A stretch of 7,811 nt of DNA, taken from Solirubrobacteraceae bacterium. Lineage in GTDB: Bacteria; Actinomycetota; Thermoleophilia; Solirubrobacterales; Solirubrobacteraceae. The stretch covers positions 1-7,811 of the forward strand of contig JAICUS010000273.1 in assembly GCA_025935735.1 (NCBI GenBank), read 5' to 3'. Within the stretch, counting starts at the first letter, position 1. Every line of letters begins with the position of its first letter. The notes below the pieces were generated by a model. It ran no database searches. It had not been told where the DNA came from and saw only the letters and a program-made list of their open reading frames with translations. Both the position numbers and the translations under genes were made by a program. Below are positions 1-7,700 of the stretch, one piece after another.

Positions 1-852
1 GCTGCAATCGCGGCCGCCGCCCAGGTTGTAGACCGCGGCCGCCCGTGGCGCGCGCAGGAACGCGCCGATCGCGGTGACCACGTCGGCGGCGTGGATGTTG
101 TCGCGCACCTGCTTGGCGCCGTAGCCGAACACCGTGTAGCGCTCGCCGGTGACCACGCAGCGCATCAGGTAGGAGAGGAAGCCGTGCAGCTGCGCGCCCG
201 CGTGGGCCGGCCCGGTCAGGCAGCCGCCGCGGAAGCAGACCGTGGGCATGCCGAAGTAGCGGCCGTACTCCTGCACGAGCAGGTCGGCCGCGGCCTTGGA
301 GACGCCGAACAGCGAGTGCAGGCTCGCGTCGATCGACATCGTCGTGTCGATCCCGGCGTGGTAGCGGTGGCCGGCCGGCAGCTCGAGCCGCAGCCCCCGG
401 TCCTCCAGCGGCAGCCGGTTCGGCGTGTCCCCGTAGACCTTGTTGGTCGACATGAACACGAACGGCGCGTCCGGCTGGACGGCGCGGGTGGCCTCGAGCA
501 GGTTCAGCGTGCCCTGGGCGTTGACGCCGAAGTCGGTCTGCGGGTCGCCCGCCGCCCAGTCGTGCGACGGCTGCGCCGCGGTGTGGACGACCGCGGCGAG
601 GTCGGAGCCCGCGCAGGCGAGCACCCGGTGGACGGCGTCGGCGTCGCGGATGTCGACCGGCTCGACCCGGAACTCGCCCGGGTGGGCGCGCAGCAGCCGC
701 CGCGTGTTGGGGGCGGTCGACGCGCTCGGCCCGAAGAAGCGGGCGCGCATGTCGTTCTCGATGCCCACGACGTCGTAGCCGCACGCGACCAGGTGCTCCA
801 CCGCGGCCGAGCCGATGAGCCCGCCGGAGCCGGTGACCACCGCGGTGCCCAT
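1..852 (-). CDS. NAD-dependent epimerase/dehydratase, CDP-paratose 2-epimerase-like (3' end outside the window)
   Basis: This is an extended short-chain dehydrogenase/reductase that probably epimerises or dehydrates a nucleotide sugar in the cytoplasm. Reading down from an ATG at 852-850 gives 284 codons with no stop before the left edge, so perhaps 60 C-terminal residues are missing compared with the family's usual 340-350. The Rossmann motif TGSGGLIG lies at residues 7-14. An acidic IENDMR segment (31-36) follows where NAD(H) ribose is normally bound. STNKVYG is at 135-141 and [12 protein letters not shown] at 243-254, both typical of the CDP-tyvelose epimerase group. The usual YxxxK motif reads FGVSK, so Phe182 replaces the catalytic Tyr, while Lys186 is kept. 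From memory this Phe is common in a related subfamily that I cannot check here. The start is fixed by the upstream gene: its TGA shares one base with this ATG (TGATG), and GGAGGG lies 3 nt before the ATG. The exact sugar substrate cannot be read from the sequence. Confidence 0.93.
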   Translation of the reverse strand, partial: MGTAVVTGSGGLIGSAAVEHLVACGYDVVGIENDMRARFFGPSASTAPNTRRLLRAHPGEFRVEPVDIRDADAVHRVLACAGSDLAAVVHTAAQPSHDWAAGDPQTDFGVNAQGTLNLLEATRAVQPDAPFVFMSTNKVYGDTPNRLPLEDRGLRLELPAGHRYHAGIDTTMSIDASLHSLFGVSKAAADLLVQEYGRYFGMPTVCFRGGCLTGPAHAGAQLHGFLSYLMRCVVTGERYTVFGYGAKQVRDNIHAADVVTAIGAFLRAPRAAAVYNLGGGRDCS

Positions 853-1889
853 CAGCCCTCCAGCGCTCCCAGCACGAGCGCCTCGTGCGCGCGCGCCCAG
901 GTGGCGATGTCGGCCAGCGTCTCCTCCGCCCGCCGGGCCGGCCGCCAGTCGGTCAGCGCGTGCAGCCGCGACGCGTCGGTCACGTACACGCGCACGTCGC
1001 CAGGCCGCTCGCCGTCCTCGGCCTGAACCGGCACCGAGCGGCCCGTGAGCTCGCGGCAGACCTCGGTCGTCTCGCGCAGCGACAGCGACACCTCGCGCCC
1101 GCCGCCGACGTTGAGCGTCCGCCCGGCCCAGTGCTCCGGCGCGGCGAGCTGGCGGTCGATCAGCTCCACCAGGTCCTCCACGTGCAGCAGGTCGCGCACC
1201 TGCTTGCCCGCGCCGCCGTAGCCGATGTAGCGCAGCGGCCGGCCGCTCTGGTGGGCCAGCACCCAGTAGGCGAACACGCCCTGGTCGACCCGGCCCATCT
1301 GCCACGGCCCGGCGATCACGCCGCAGCGGTCGATCACGGTGGGCAGCCCGAACATGCCGGCGTACTCGGTCACCAGGTGCTCGGCGGCGAGCTTGGTGGC
1401 GCCGTAGAGCGTCCGCGGGCCCTCGAGCGGGAAGTTCTCCGACACGCCCGGGCCGGCGAGCTCGAAGCGGCTCTCGGTCTCGCGGTAGGGGAGGGCGTTG
1501 AGCGCCGCGTAGGGGTAGACGCGCGAGGTCGAGATGAAGATCACCTGCGCCGCGTCGCGGCGGGCGAGCTCCAGGCAGTGGTAGGCGCCGACCAGGTTGG
1601 ACTGCACCACGTAGTCGGGCGCGTCGTGCAGGCCGGCGAGCGCGCTCGGCTCGGCCGAGCACTCGACGATCGCATCGTGGCGGGGGAGGGCGAGCAGGTC
1701 CGCCTGCGCGCGCACGTCGGCGTGCACGAAGCGGATGCCGGCCGCCCGCAGCCGCGGCAGGTTGAGCTCCGAGCCGCGCCGCTTGAGGTTGTCGAGGGCG
1801 GTGAGCGTCCAACTCGGGTGGCGCTCGGCCAACCCGATGCACAGGTTCGCGCCTACGAAGCCGCTGCCACCGGTGACGAGAACCCGCAC
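852..1889 (-). CDS. NAD-dependent epimerase/dehydratase, CDP-paratose 2-epimerase-like
   Basis: A complete 345-residue extended SDR that probably interconverts nucleotide sugars using bound NAD. It shows TGGSGFVG at residues 6-13 for cofactor binding and the acidic end of beta-2 at ALDNL (31-35). The following KRRGSELNL (36-44) is typical of CDP-paratose/tyvelose 2-epimerases. STSRVYP is at 120-126, the intact catalytic pair is Tyr162/Lys166 in YGATK, and GKQVRDLLH lies at 228-236. NVGGG (260-264) is the usual C-terminal substrate-loop signature. The start is GTG; an in-frame TAG lies 15 nt upstream and no other start codon falls between, so the protein cannot begin earlier. No convincing Shine-Dalgarno sequence precedes it, but a TAGGTT box ends 9 nt upstream, which fits a near-leaderless mRNA. 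It is the first gene of a minus-strand pair and is translationally coupled to the second epimerase. The family is secure; the substrate is not. Confidence 0.95.
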   Translation of the reverse strand: MRVLVTGGSGFVGANLCIGLAERHPSWTLTALDNLKRRGSELNLPRLRAAGIRFVHADVRAQADLLALPRHDAIVECSAEPSALAGLHDAPDYVVQSNLVGAYHCLELARRDAAQVIFISTSRVYPYAALNALPYRETESRFELAGPGVSENFPLEGPRTLYGATKLAAEHLVTEYAGMFGLPTVIDRCGVIAGPWQMGRVDQGVFAYWVLAHQSGRPLRYIGYGGAGKQVRDLLHVEDLVELIDRQLAAPEHWAGRTLNVGGGREVSLSLRETTEVCRELTGRSVPVQAEDGERPGDVRVYVTDASRLHALTDWRPARRAEETLADIATWARAHEALVLGALEG

Positions 1890-1898
1890 GGCTGGCGC

Positions 1899-1904
1899 AA
1901 CCTA
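1899..1904 (-). promoter_or_regulatory. Putative -10 box (TAGGTT) for the epimerase pair
   Basis: Read on the minus strand, TAGGTT matches a TAnnnT -10 pattern and ends 9 nt before the GTG at 1889. The transcript would then start within a few bases of the start codon, which would explain the missing ribosome binding site. No good -35 hexamer is visible at 16-19 bp spacing. The call rests on position and on similar boxes before two other genes here. Confidence 0.3.
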
Positions 1905-1925
1905 CGCAGGGTTTCTGAAAGCAGC

Positions 1926-2579
1926 ATGACCAGTGTTCAGGTCGGGGTCAGATCGTACCGCCAGGATGAGCACGCCTTGAGCGCCCATCTGACCAACGCG
2001 GTCCTCGCCCACGGCCTGCTCGCCGTCGCGATCCTGATGGCCGTCGACGCGCTGCTGCCCGTGGGCGGCGAGCTGGTGATGCTGTTCGCCGGCGCGCTGG
2101 CCGCGGGGGCGATCGCCGGCCACCACGGGCCGTCGCTCGCCGCCGTGATCGTCGCCGGCGCGCTCGGCTATCTCGCCGGGTCGCTGGCCGGCTGGGCCAT
2201 CGGCCGCGTGGGCGGGCGGGCGCTGGTGGAGCGCCGCGGGCGCTGGCTGCACCTGGGCCCGGAGCGCTTCGCCCGGGCGGAGCGCTGGTTCGCCCGCTAC
2301 GGCGCCGCGTTCGTGCTCTTCGGCCGGCTGACGCCGCTGGTGCGCTCGTTCGTGTCGATCCCGGCGGGCGTGCTCGAGTTCCCGCTCGGCCCCTACACCG
2401 CGCTGACCGCGCTCGCCTCGGCGATCTGGTGCGCCGCCTTCGGGATCGCCGGCCACGCGCTCGGCGCGCACTGGGACACCGTGCACCACGCGTTCCGCTA
2501 CGCCGACTACGCCGCCGTGGTGGCGGTGCTGGCGCTCGCCGCCGTGCTGCTGGTGCGCCGGCGCGCCGCCGTGCGGTGA
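1926..2579 (+). CDS. DedA/SNARE-associated family membrane protein
   Basis: A small polytopic inner-membrane protein of the DedA family (VTT/SNARE-assoc domain). Some family members, such as Bacillus UptA, are known to return undecaprenyl phosphate to the cytoplasmic face; others affect membrane potential and envelope integrity. From the ATG at 1926 it has 217 residues. [13 protein letters not shown] (44-56) carries the conserved acidic residue (Glu49) of the first re-entrant region. FARYG (122-126), then [16 protein letters not shown] (133-148), carry the hallmark Arg134, Pro137, Arg140 and Pro146 and Gly148. Hydrophobic segments follow at about 156-180 and 195-210, ending in RRR. The start is uncertain. 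Codons 1-17 include AGT, GTT, AGA and GAT, unlike the almost exclusively G/C-ending codons after them. An in-frame TTG at 1977, preceded by AGGATGAG at 1963-1970, would give 200 residues beginning just before the first hydrophobic segment. The gene diverges from the epimerases. Confidence 0.92.
   Translation: MTSVQVGVRSYRQDEHALSAHLTNAVLAHGLLAVAILMAVDALLPVGGELVMLFAGALAAGAIAGHHGPSLAAVIVAGALGYLAGSLAGWAIGRVGGRALVERRGRWLHLGPERFARAERWFARYGAAFVLFGRLTPLVRSFVSIPAGVLEFPLGPYTALTALASAIWCAAFGIAGHALGAHWDTVHHAFRYADYAAVVAVLALAAVLLVRRRAAVR
1946..1994. repeat. 8-bp inverted repeat (GGTCAGAT/ATCTGACC)
   Basis: GGTCAGAT at 1946-1953 is mirrored exactly by ATCTGACC at 1987-1994, with a 33-nt gap. A further TGACC occurs at 1927-1931. 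The arms flank the alternative TTG start of the DedA gene and sit next to the divergent intergenic space, so a regulator-binding role is conceivable. The gap is long and the right arm is within coding sequence, so chance is a fair explanation. Confidence 0.25.
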
Positions 2580-2602
2580 CGACGCCTCCCATCTGCGCCG
2601 TC

Positions 2603-2608
2603 TAGCTT
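2603..2608 (+). promoter_or_regulatory. Putative -10 box (TAGCTT) for the glycosyltransferase gene
   Basis: TAGCTT, within the 7-mer CTAGCTT (2602-2608), stands 10 nt before the ATG at 2619 in the 39-nt gap after the DedA gene. The same 7-mer stands 11 nt before the ATG of the phosphatase gene. A transcript starting 6-7 nt beyond the box would begin just before that ATG and downstream of the nearby GTG at 2610, which favours the ATG. No clear -35 element is seen. Confidence 0.38.
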
Positions 2609-2618
2609 CGTGGGCCGC

Positions 2619-4055
2619 ATGCTCCGGCGAGTCGTCATCGCGGGCGGCGCCGCGCTCTCGCTGCTCGCGGCCGTCGCGCTGTTCACCCGCTTCGGGGTGC
2701 ACGGCGCGCTGAGCCGCGACGAGTCGATCTACGTCTACGGCGGCCAGTGGTGGGCGCGCGGCGTGCCGTTCTACGTCTCCACGTTCGACCCCAAGACGCC
2801 GCTGTCGGCGCTGCTGGCGGCGCTCGGGGCGGGGATCTCCAGCGGCGACGGGATCGTGGCCATCCGGATCGTGTTCGGCGTGCTCGCCTGCGCCACCGTC
2901 GTCGCCCAGTACTGGCTGGGGCGGCGGCTGTGGGACTCGGCGGTCGCCGGGCTGGTGGGCGCGGTCGTGCTGGCGTCCTTCCGCGGGTTCGCCGGCGACG
3001 CGTTCGGCGGGCCGGACGCGAAGACGCCGGGGATCCTCCTCGCCGTGGTGGCGATGGCGCTGCTGGCCCGGCGGCGCTGGTTCTGGGGCGCGCTGGCCGG
3101 CTCGCTGGCGTTCCTGGACTGGCAGCCGCTCGGCGTCTACGCGGTGCTGGCGGTGGTCGCGGCGGCCGTCGCCGCCCGCGGGCGCGGGCTGCTGGCGGCG
3201 CTGGCCGGCGCGCTGGCGCCGATCGCGGTCACGGTCGCCTACTACGCGGCCGAGGGCGCGCTGCCGCAGCTCGTGGAGGCGACCGTGCGCTTCCCGCTGG
3301 AGGGCGTCCACCGCCGCCCGATGACCCTCGCCGACCGGGTGCGCAACATCGAGCACGTCGTGACCACCGGCTACACGCACACGGGCGTGCTCTTCTGGCT
3401 GGGCACCGCGCTGTTCGTGGCGCTCTGCCTGCTCCGGCTGGCGCTCGGGCCGCGCGACGCCGTCGTCTGGGTGGCGCTGCCGACGTTCCTCGCGCTGGCG
3501 GCGTTCTCGCTGTCGGACTTCCAGGGCTATCCGGACCTCTATCCGCTGCTGCCCTACGCGGCGCTCGGGCTGGGCGGGACGGCGGCGGAGGTCGCCCGCC
3601 GCCTCGGCCCGCTGCGCCGGCCGGCGGGCGCGCTGGCCGGCGCGATGGCCGTCGCGCTGGCGCTGCTGTGCTGGCACTGGTACGGCGGCGACCCGGCCCG
3701 CAACCACGAGCTCGACCGCCAGCGGGCGCACGGCGCGCAGCTCGCCGGGCTTCTCGGTCCGGGGAAGCTCTATTCGCTCGGCGACCCGCGCCCGCTCGTG
3801 CTCACCGGGCGGCGCAACCCGGGCCGGTTCATCTACCTCGGCTCGGGCATCGGCCGCTGGGCGGCGGCGCACACGCCCGGCGGCCTGGCGGGCTGGGCGG
3901 CGCGCATCCGGGCCGCCGACCCGGCCGTGATCGCGTTCGGCGGCGGCTGGGGCGGGCCGCTGCGCGGGCGGATGGTGGCGCTGCTGCGGCCCGGCCGCCA
4001 ACGGCGTTATCTCGACGGACGGCTCGTGCTGATCGGGCCCGCCGCGCTGCGATGA
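2619..4055 (+). CDS. Polytopic GT-C/PMT-like (GT39-type) glycosyltransferase, putative polyprenyl-phosphate-sugar dependent
   Basis: A 478-residue membrane protein with the layout of GT-C enzymes, which move a sugar from a polyprenyl-phosphate carrier to protein, lipid or glycan on the outer face of the membrane. A first hydrophobic segment (about 5-23) leads to an external loop with SRDESIYVYGGQWW (32-45); Asp34/Glu35 sit where GT-C enzymes carry their catalytic or metal-binding acids. DPKTP follows at 57-61. A second loop has GGPDAKTPG (130-138), repeating the D-x-K-T-P pattern. About ten further hydrophobic segments run to about residue 353, including PDLYPLLPYAALG (305-317). A soluble tail of about 120 residues then follows, as in ArnT/PMT-like proteins. 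I recall similar proteins annotated as DolP-mannose mannosyltransferases. GTG at 2610 could add three residues, but the TAGCTT box argues for ATG 2619. No Shine-Dalgarno sequence is evident. Donor sugar and acceptor are unknown. Confidence 0.82.
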   Translation: MLRRVVIAGGAALSLLAAVALFTRFGVHGALSRDESIYVYGGQWWARGVPFYVSTFDPKTPLSALLAALGAGISSGDGIVAIRIVFGVLACATVVAQYWLGRRLWDSAVAGLVGAVVLASFRGFAGDAFGGPDAKTPGILLAVVAMALLARRRWFWGALAGSLAFLDWQPLGVYAVLAVVAAAVAARGRGLLAALAGALAPIAVTVAYYAAEGALPQLVEATVRFPLEGVHRRPMTLADRVRNIEHVVTTGYTHTGVLFWLGTALFVALCLLRLALGPRDAVVWVALPTFLALAAFSLSDFQGYPDLYPLLPYAALGLGGTAAEVARRLGPLRRPAGALAGAMAVALALLCWHWYGGDPARNHELDRQRAHGAQLAGLLGPGKLYSLGDPRPLVLTGRRNPGRFIYLGSGIGRWAAAHTPGGLAGWAARIRAADPAVIAFGGGWGGPLRGRMVALLRPGRQRRYLDGRLVLIGPAALR

Positions 4056-4109
4056 GGCGCCGGCGCGGATCCTGCCCGAACAGTCAGGTCGCGTTCATGA
4101 ATCGCGGCC

Positions 4110-4115
4110 TAGCTT
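4110..4115 (+). promoter_or_regulatory. Putative -10 box (TAGCTT) for the PAP2 phosphatase gene
   Basis: TAGCTT, within CTAGCTT (4109-4115), lies 11 nt before the ATG at 4127 in a 71-nt gap that is clearly less GC-rich than the flanking genes. A second TAGCTA follows at 4122-4127 and runs into the start codon. No Shine-Dalgarno sequence is present, so a leaderless or near-leaderless transcript is likely. The identical 7-mer upstream of the preceding gene supports the call; a -35 element is not obvious, and no terminator hairpin with a T-run is seen in the gap. Confidence 0.4.
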
Positions 4116-4126
4116 GAGCGATAGCT

Positions 4127-4711
4127 ATGTCGCTCGACGTCCACCTGGCCGAGACGGCCAACTCCTTCGCCGCCCACCACGACGGCTGGGAGGACGCCGC
4201 GCGCTGGTTCGCGCACGTCTCGGAGCCGCTGTTCATCGCGCTCGTGATCGTCCTCGCCGCGGCCGGGCTGCTGCTGCGCCGCCCGCGCGTGCTCGCGGCG
4301 AGCGTGCTGGCCGTCCTCGCGGCGGGCGCGAGCCTGGTCGTCGCGGCGGTCCTCGCGCACGTGGTCGACCGGCCGCGGCCGTTCGTCGCGCACCCGCAGA
4401 TCCACGCCTTCCTCTCCCACGCCGCCGACCCCGGCTTCCCCAGCGACCACGCGACCGCGGCGTTCGCCATCGCCGTCGTGCTGGTGCTGCGGCTCGGGCT
4501 GCGCTGGCTGCCGGTGCTGGTCGCCGCGGCGGCGCTGGCCGTCAGCCGCGTGCTCGTCGGCGTGCACTACCCGGCGGACGTCCTCGCGGGCGCCTTGCTG
4601 GGCACCGCGGCGGCGGTCGCCGTGTGCGTCCTGGCGGCGCGCTTCGGCCCGCGCCTGCTCGCCACCCGCCCGCGGGTGGCGGCGCGGGCGGGCTTCCTCG
4701 CCGAGCGGTGA
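4127..4711 (+). CDS. PAP2-family phosphatase, undecaprenyl-diphosphate phosphatase (BcrC)-like
   Basis: A 194-residue integral membrane phosphatase of the PAP2 superfamily. BcrC-type members remove one phosphate from undecaprenyl diphosphate on the outer face of the membrane so that the carrier lipid can be reused. Motif C1 ends in DRPRP (81-85), with Arg84-Pro85 in place, but the usual Lys seven residues earlier is Ala77. Motif C2 is PSDH (105-108), the form seen in BcrC proteins, with catalytic His108. Motif C3 is SRVLVGVHYPAD (140-151), with Arg141, His147 and Asp151. Hydrophobic segments lie at about 34-50, 55-77, 109-123, 127-140 and 153-170, followed by an Arg-rich cytoplasmic end. The ATG at 4127 follows a TAGCTT box. 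The last 145 bp are antisense to the 3' end of the surface-protein gene. The family is certain; the substrate is inferred from the motif type and neighbouring genes. Confidence 0.93.
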   Translation: MSLDVHLAETANSFAAHHDGWEDAARWFAHVSEPLFIALVIVLAAAGLLLRRPRVLAASVLAVLAAGASLVVAAVLAHVVDRPRPFVAHPQIHAFLSHAADPGFPSDHATAAFAIAVVLVLRLGLRWLPVLVAAAALAVSRVLVGVHYPADVLAGALLGTAAAVAVCVLAARFGPRLLATRPRVAARAGFLAER

Positions 4712-7700
4712 GCCCGCGCCCGGTGGCGCGCGTGCCGCCGGTGGACCGCGGGCATCCGGCGCAGGACGGCGAGGGGCGCGGCGAGCGGCGCGCCGATTGC
4801 CGGGGCGGCCGGCGCGAGCGCCACTGGCGCCACTGCGCGCGCTGACGCCGGCGCCGGAGCGGCGACGTGGACGTGGACCTCGTTCGGCCCGACGACCACC
4901 GGATAGCCGCCGGTGACCGGGGCGAACGCGCCGGTCACCGAGCCGGCCGAGATCAGCGGCTGGTCGCCGCTGGGCAGCGCGGCGGCGGTCACCAGGTCGA
5001 GCGCGCCGGCCAGCGCGGCCGTGCCGGTGAGCTGGAGCGGCGCGGCGGCCGCGGGGACGAGCCGGGCGCGCAGCAGCGAGCCGGCGTCGGAGGCGAAGCT
5101 CGCCGCGGTCAGCCGGCCGTCCAGTGCGAGGTCGGTCACGGACGGCGCGACCTGGCGGTAGGCGCCGGCCACGGCCAGCGTGCCGCCGGAGCCGACGACG
5201 GTCTCGCCGCCGTCGAGCAGCGCGCCGCCGACGGCCTGGCTCGCGCCGCCGCGGACCTCGAGCATCCCGTTGGCGCCGATCCGCCGCAGGGCGGTCAGCC
5301 CGTCGGTGGGCGCCTGCTGGGGGTCGAACGCGTCCACCGCGCCGATCCGCGCGCCCGCGCCGTCGAGCAGCACGTGGCCGCCGAGGGTCTGCACCGGCTC
5401 GGCCAGCGCGATCGTGGCGCCGTGGGCGGCCAGCGCGCCGCCGACCAGCGTGCCGTCGTCCTCGAGGTTCAGCAGGCCGGGCACGCGCAGGGTGCCCCCG
5501 CTCGCCGTGACCGTGCCGTCGTTGTCCAGCGCCCAGTCGAGCTCGACGTCGTCGGCCCCGGTCTTGGCCAGCGTGCCGGTGTTGTGGAACAGCGAGGCGT
5601 AGCCGAAGATCGTGTCGACGTAGTAGCCGGCGAACTCGACCGGGCCCGCGATGGTGAACGTGCCGGTGTTGAGGATCGAGGCGCCCTCGTAGCCGACGAG
5701 CGCGCCGCCGGCCAGGGTCAGCGTCCCGCGGTTGACCAGCCGCCGGCCGGCCTCGAGGTCCAGCTCGTCGTCCGGGCCGCCGATGGTGGCCGTCGAGCCC
5801 GGGGCCAGGTCGGTCGTGCCGCTGCCGGTCATCGTCCCCGAGCGCCAGTCGAGCGTGCCGGCGACGCTCAGCGTGCCGTCGCCCCGGATGGCGGAGCCGT
5901 CGACGGTGAGCTTGTCGGCCGGGCCGAGCGCGATCCGCGCGCCCGCCGGGATGTCGAGGTCGGCCCCGGTCAGCCGCAGGTCGCCGGCCAGCGCGGCGGC
6001 CGGCCCGAGCGCGACCGTGCCGCCGTCGAAGGCCAGGAACGCGCCGGGCGCGGTGGCGGCGAAGCTGCCGTCCTGGCGCGCGCCGTCGGCGGGCTCGACG
6101 GTCAGCCCGCCGGCCGAGACCGTGAGCGTCCCGTCGTTGTCCAGGCCCTCGATGCTGTTGTCGCCGCCGCTGCCAACCTGGTCGATCGTGCCCGTGTTGG
6201 CCAGCGTGTCGCCGAACACGTCCACGCCGCCCGAGCACCCGGGCGTCGCCGGGCTGCCGAGCTCGATCCGGCCGGAGTTGTCCACGCGCGTCCCGTCGCC
6301 GGACAGGTACAGGTCGTGCCCCTGCGGGACGCGCAGCGTGCCGGCGTTGGCCAGCGCGTAGCCGTCGGTGAGCTCACTGAAGCAGTCGCCGTTCAGGAGG
6401 ACGGTGCCCTGCGGGCCGACCGTGGCCGTCCCCGGGCCCTGCAGCTCGCCGCCGCCGAGGTCGAGCTCGCCGGCGCCCACGTCGAGCGTGCCGGTGAGCG
6501 CGCCGCCGCTGAGCACGAGGACGTCGCCGCCCGCGAGCGACACCGGCGAGGAGAGCTGGAGCGTCCCGCCGTCGACCGCGGTGGCGCCCTGCAGGTCGGC
6601 GCCGGCGCCGAGCACGTGCGTGCCGCCGGTGAACGCCACGCTGCCGCCGGCGCCGCGGAACGTGCCGGTCTGCGCCTGTGCGGCGCCGCGGTCGAGCTCG
6701 AGCCGCCCGGCCGTGCCCTCCACCGTGCCGTCGTTGTCGAGCGCCGGGTCGATGCTCGCGCTCTGCGTGCCCGACGTCTTGCGCAGCGTCCCCCCGGACA
6801 GCACGTGGACCAGCGGGGCGGTCGCGCCGCCGCCGAACAGGGTGCGGTCGCCGCTGACCGCGTAGGTCCCGGCGATCTCGAGCGTGCGGCCGTTTATGAC
6901 GCTGTGGCTGCCGGTCTGGGTGAAGGTGGCGCCGGCGGCGAGGCGGGTGGTGCCGGCGCCGCTCTCCGTGCCGCCGCTCAGCGTCCAGCCGCCCGAGGTC
7001 ACGTCGAGCGTGCCGGCGCCGGACAGCGTGCCGTTGCTGATCGCGTTCGCGCCCGTAGACGTGACGGTGCCGCTGGGGATGTCGGTGTCGCCGGCGGCGA
7101 GGGCCACGCCGCCGGCCAGCTTGGCGCCGTCGGCGAGCGTGAATGGGTTGCCGCGCAGCTCGACCGTGCCCTGCGCGGCGCCGCCGCCGAACGTGCCCGA
7201 CGAGGCGGAGGCGTTGCCGCCGGTGAGCTGCAGCGTGCCGCCGCCGGGTTGGACCGAGCCGTCGTTGTCCAGCGGCGGGCTGATCCCGCTCGTGCCGGTC
7301 GGCGTGCCCTGCAGCAGGCCGCCGGAGAGCACATGCACCAGGGGCGCCGGCGAGCCGCCGGTGAACAGCGTGAACGCGCCCGACTGGGCATACGTGCCGG
7401 CGATCTCCAGGACCCGGCCGCTGTTGAGCGTGTGCGAGTTGGTCTGCGTGAATGTCGCGCCGGCGGCCACGTGGGTGGTCCCCGTGCCGGTCTCGGTGCC
7501 GCCGCTCAGGGTCCAGCCGCCGGAGGCCACGTTCAGCGTGCCGGCGCCGGAGAGCGTGCCGTTGGACATCGCGTTGGACCCTGTGGCGGTGACCGTGCCG
7601 CTGGGGATGTCGACGTCGCCGGTGGCGATCGTGACGCCGCCGGCGAGCTTGGCGCCGTCGCCGAGCGTGATCGGGTTGCCGCGCAGCTCGATCGTGCCCT

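Noticed and set aside
91..1925. Plus-strand open frames across the epimerase region, including an in-frame 347-codon extension upstream of the DedA gene
   Set aside because: These lie opposite two well-defined epimerases and show no recognisable protein features; the extension merely lacks stops.
1902..4001. A 699-codon minus-strand open frame opposite the DedA and glycosyltransferase genes
   Set aside because: Its product is Arg/Gln/His/Gly-rich without domains or hydrophobic pattern, while the plus strand encodes two clear membrane-protein families. Long antisense frames are expected at this GC content.
4056..4126. A possible terminator after the glycosyltransferase gene around GGCGCCGGCGC
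   Set aside because: The GC-rich stretch has only short self-complementarity and no T-run, and cannot be told from background composition.
4109..6238. A 709-codon minus-strand open frame in another phase of the surface-protein region
   Set aside because: It is almost wholly Arg/Gly/Ala low-complexity and runs antisense through the full PAP2 gene, whereas the chosen frame gives ordered beta-strand repeats.
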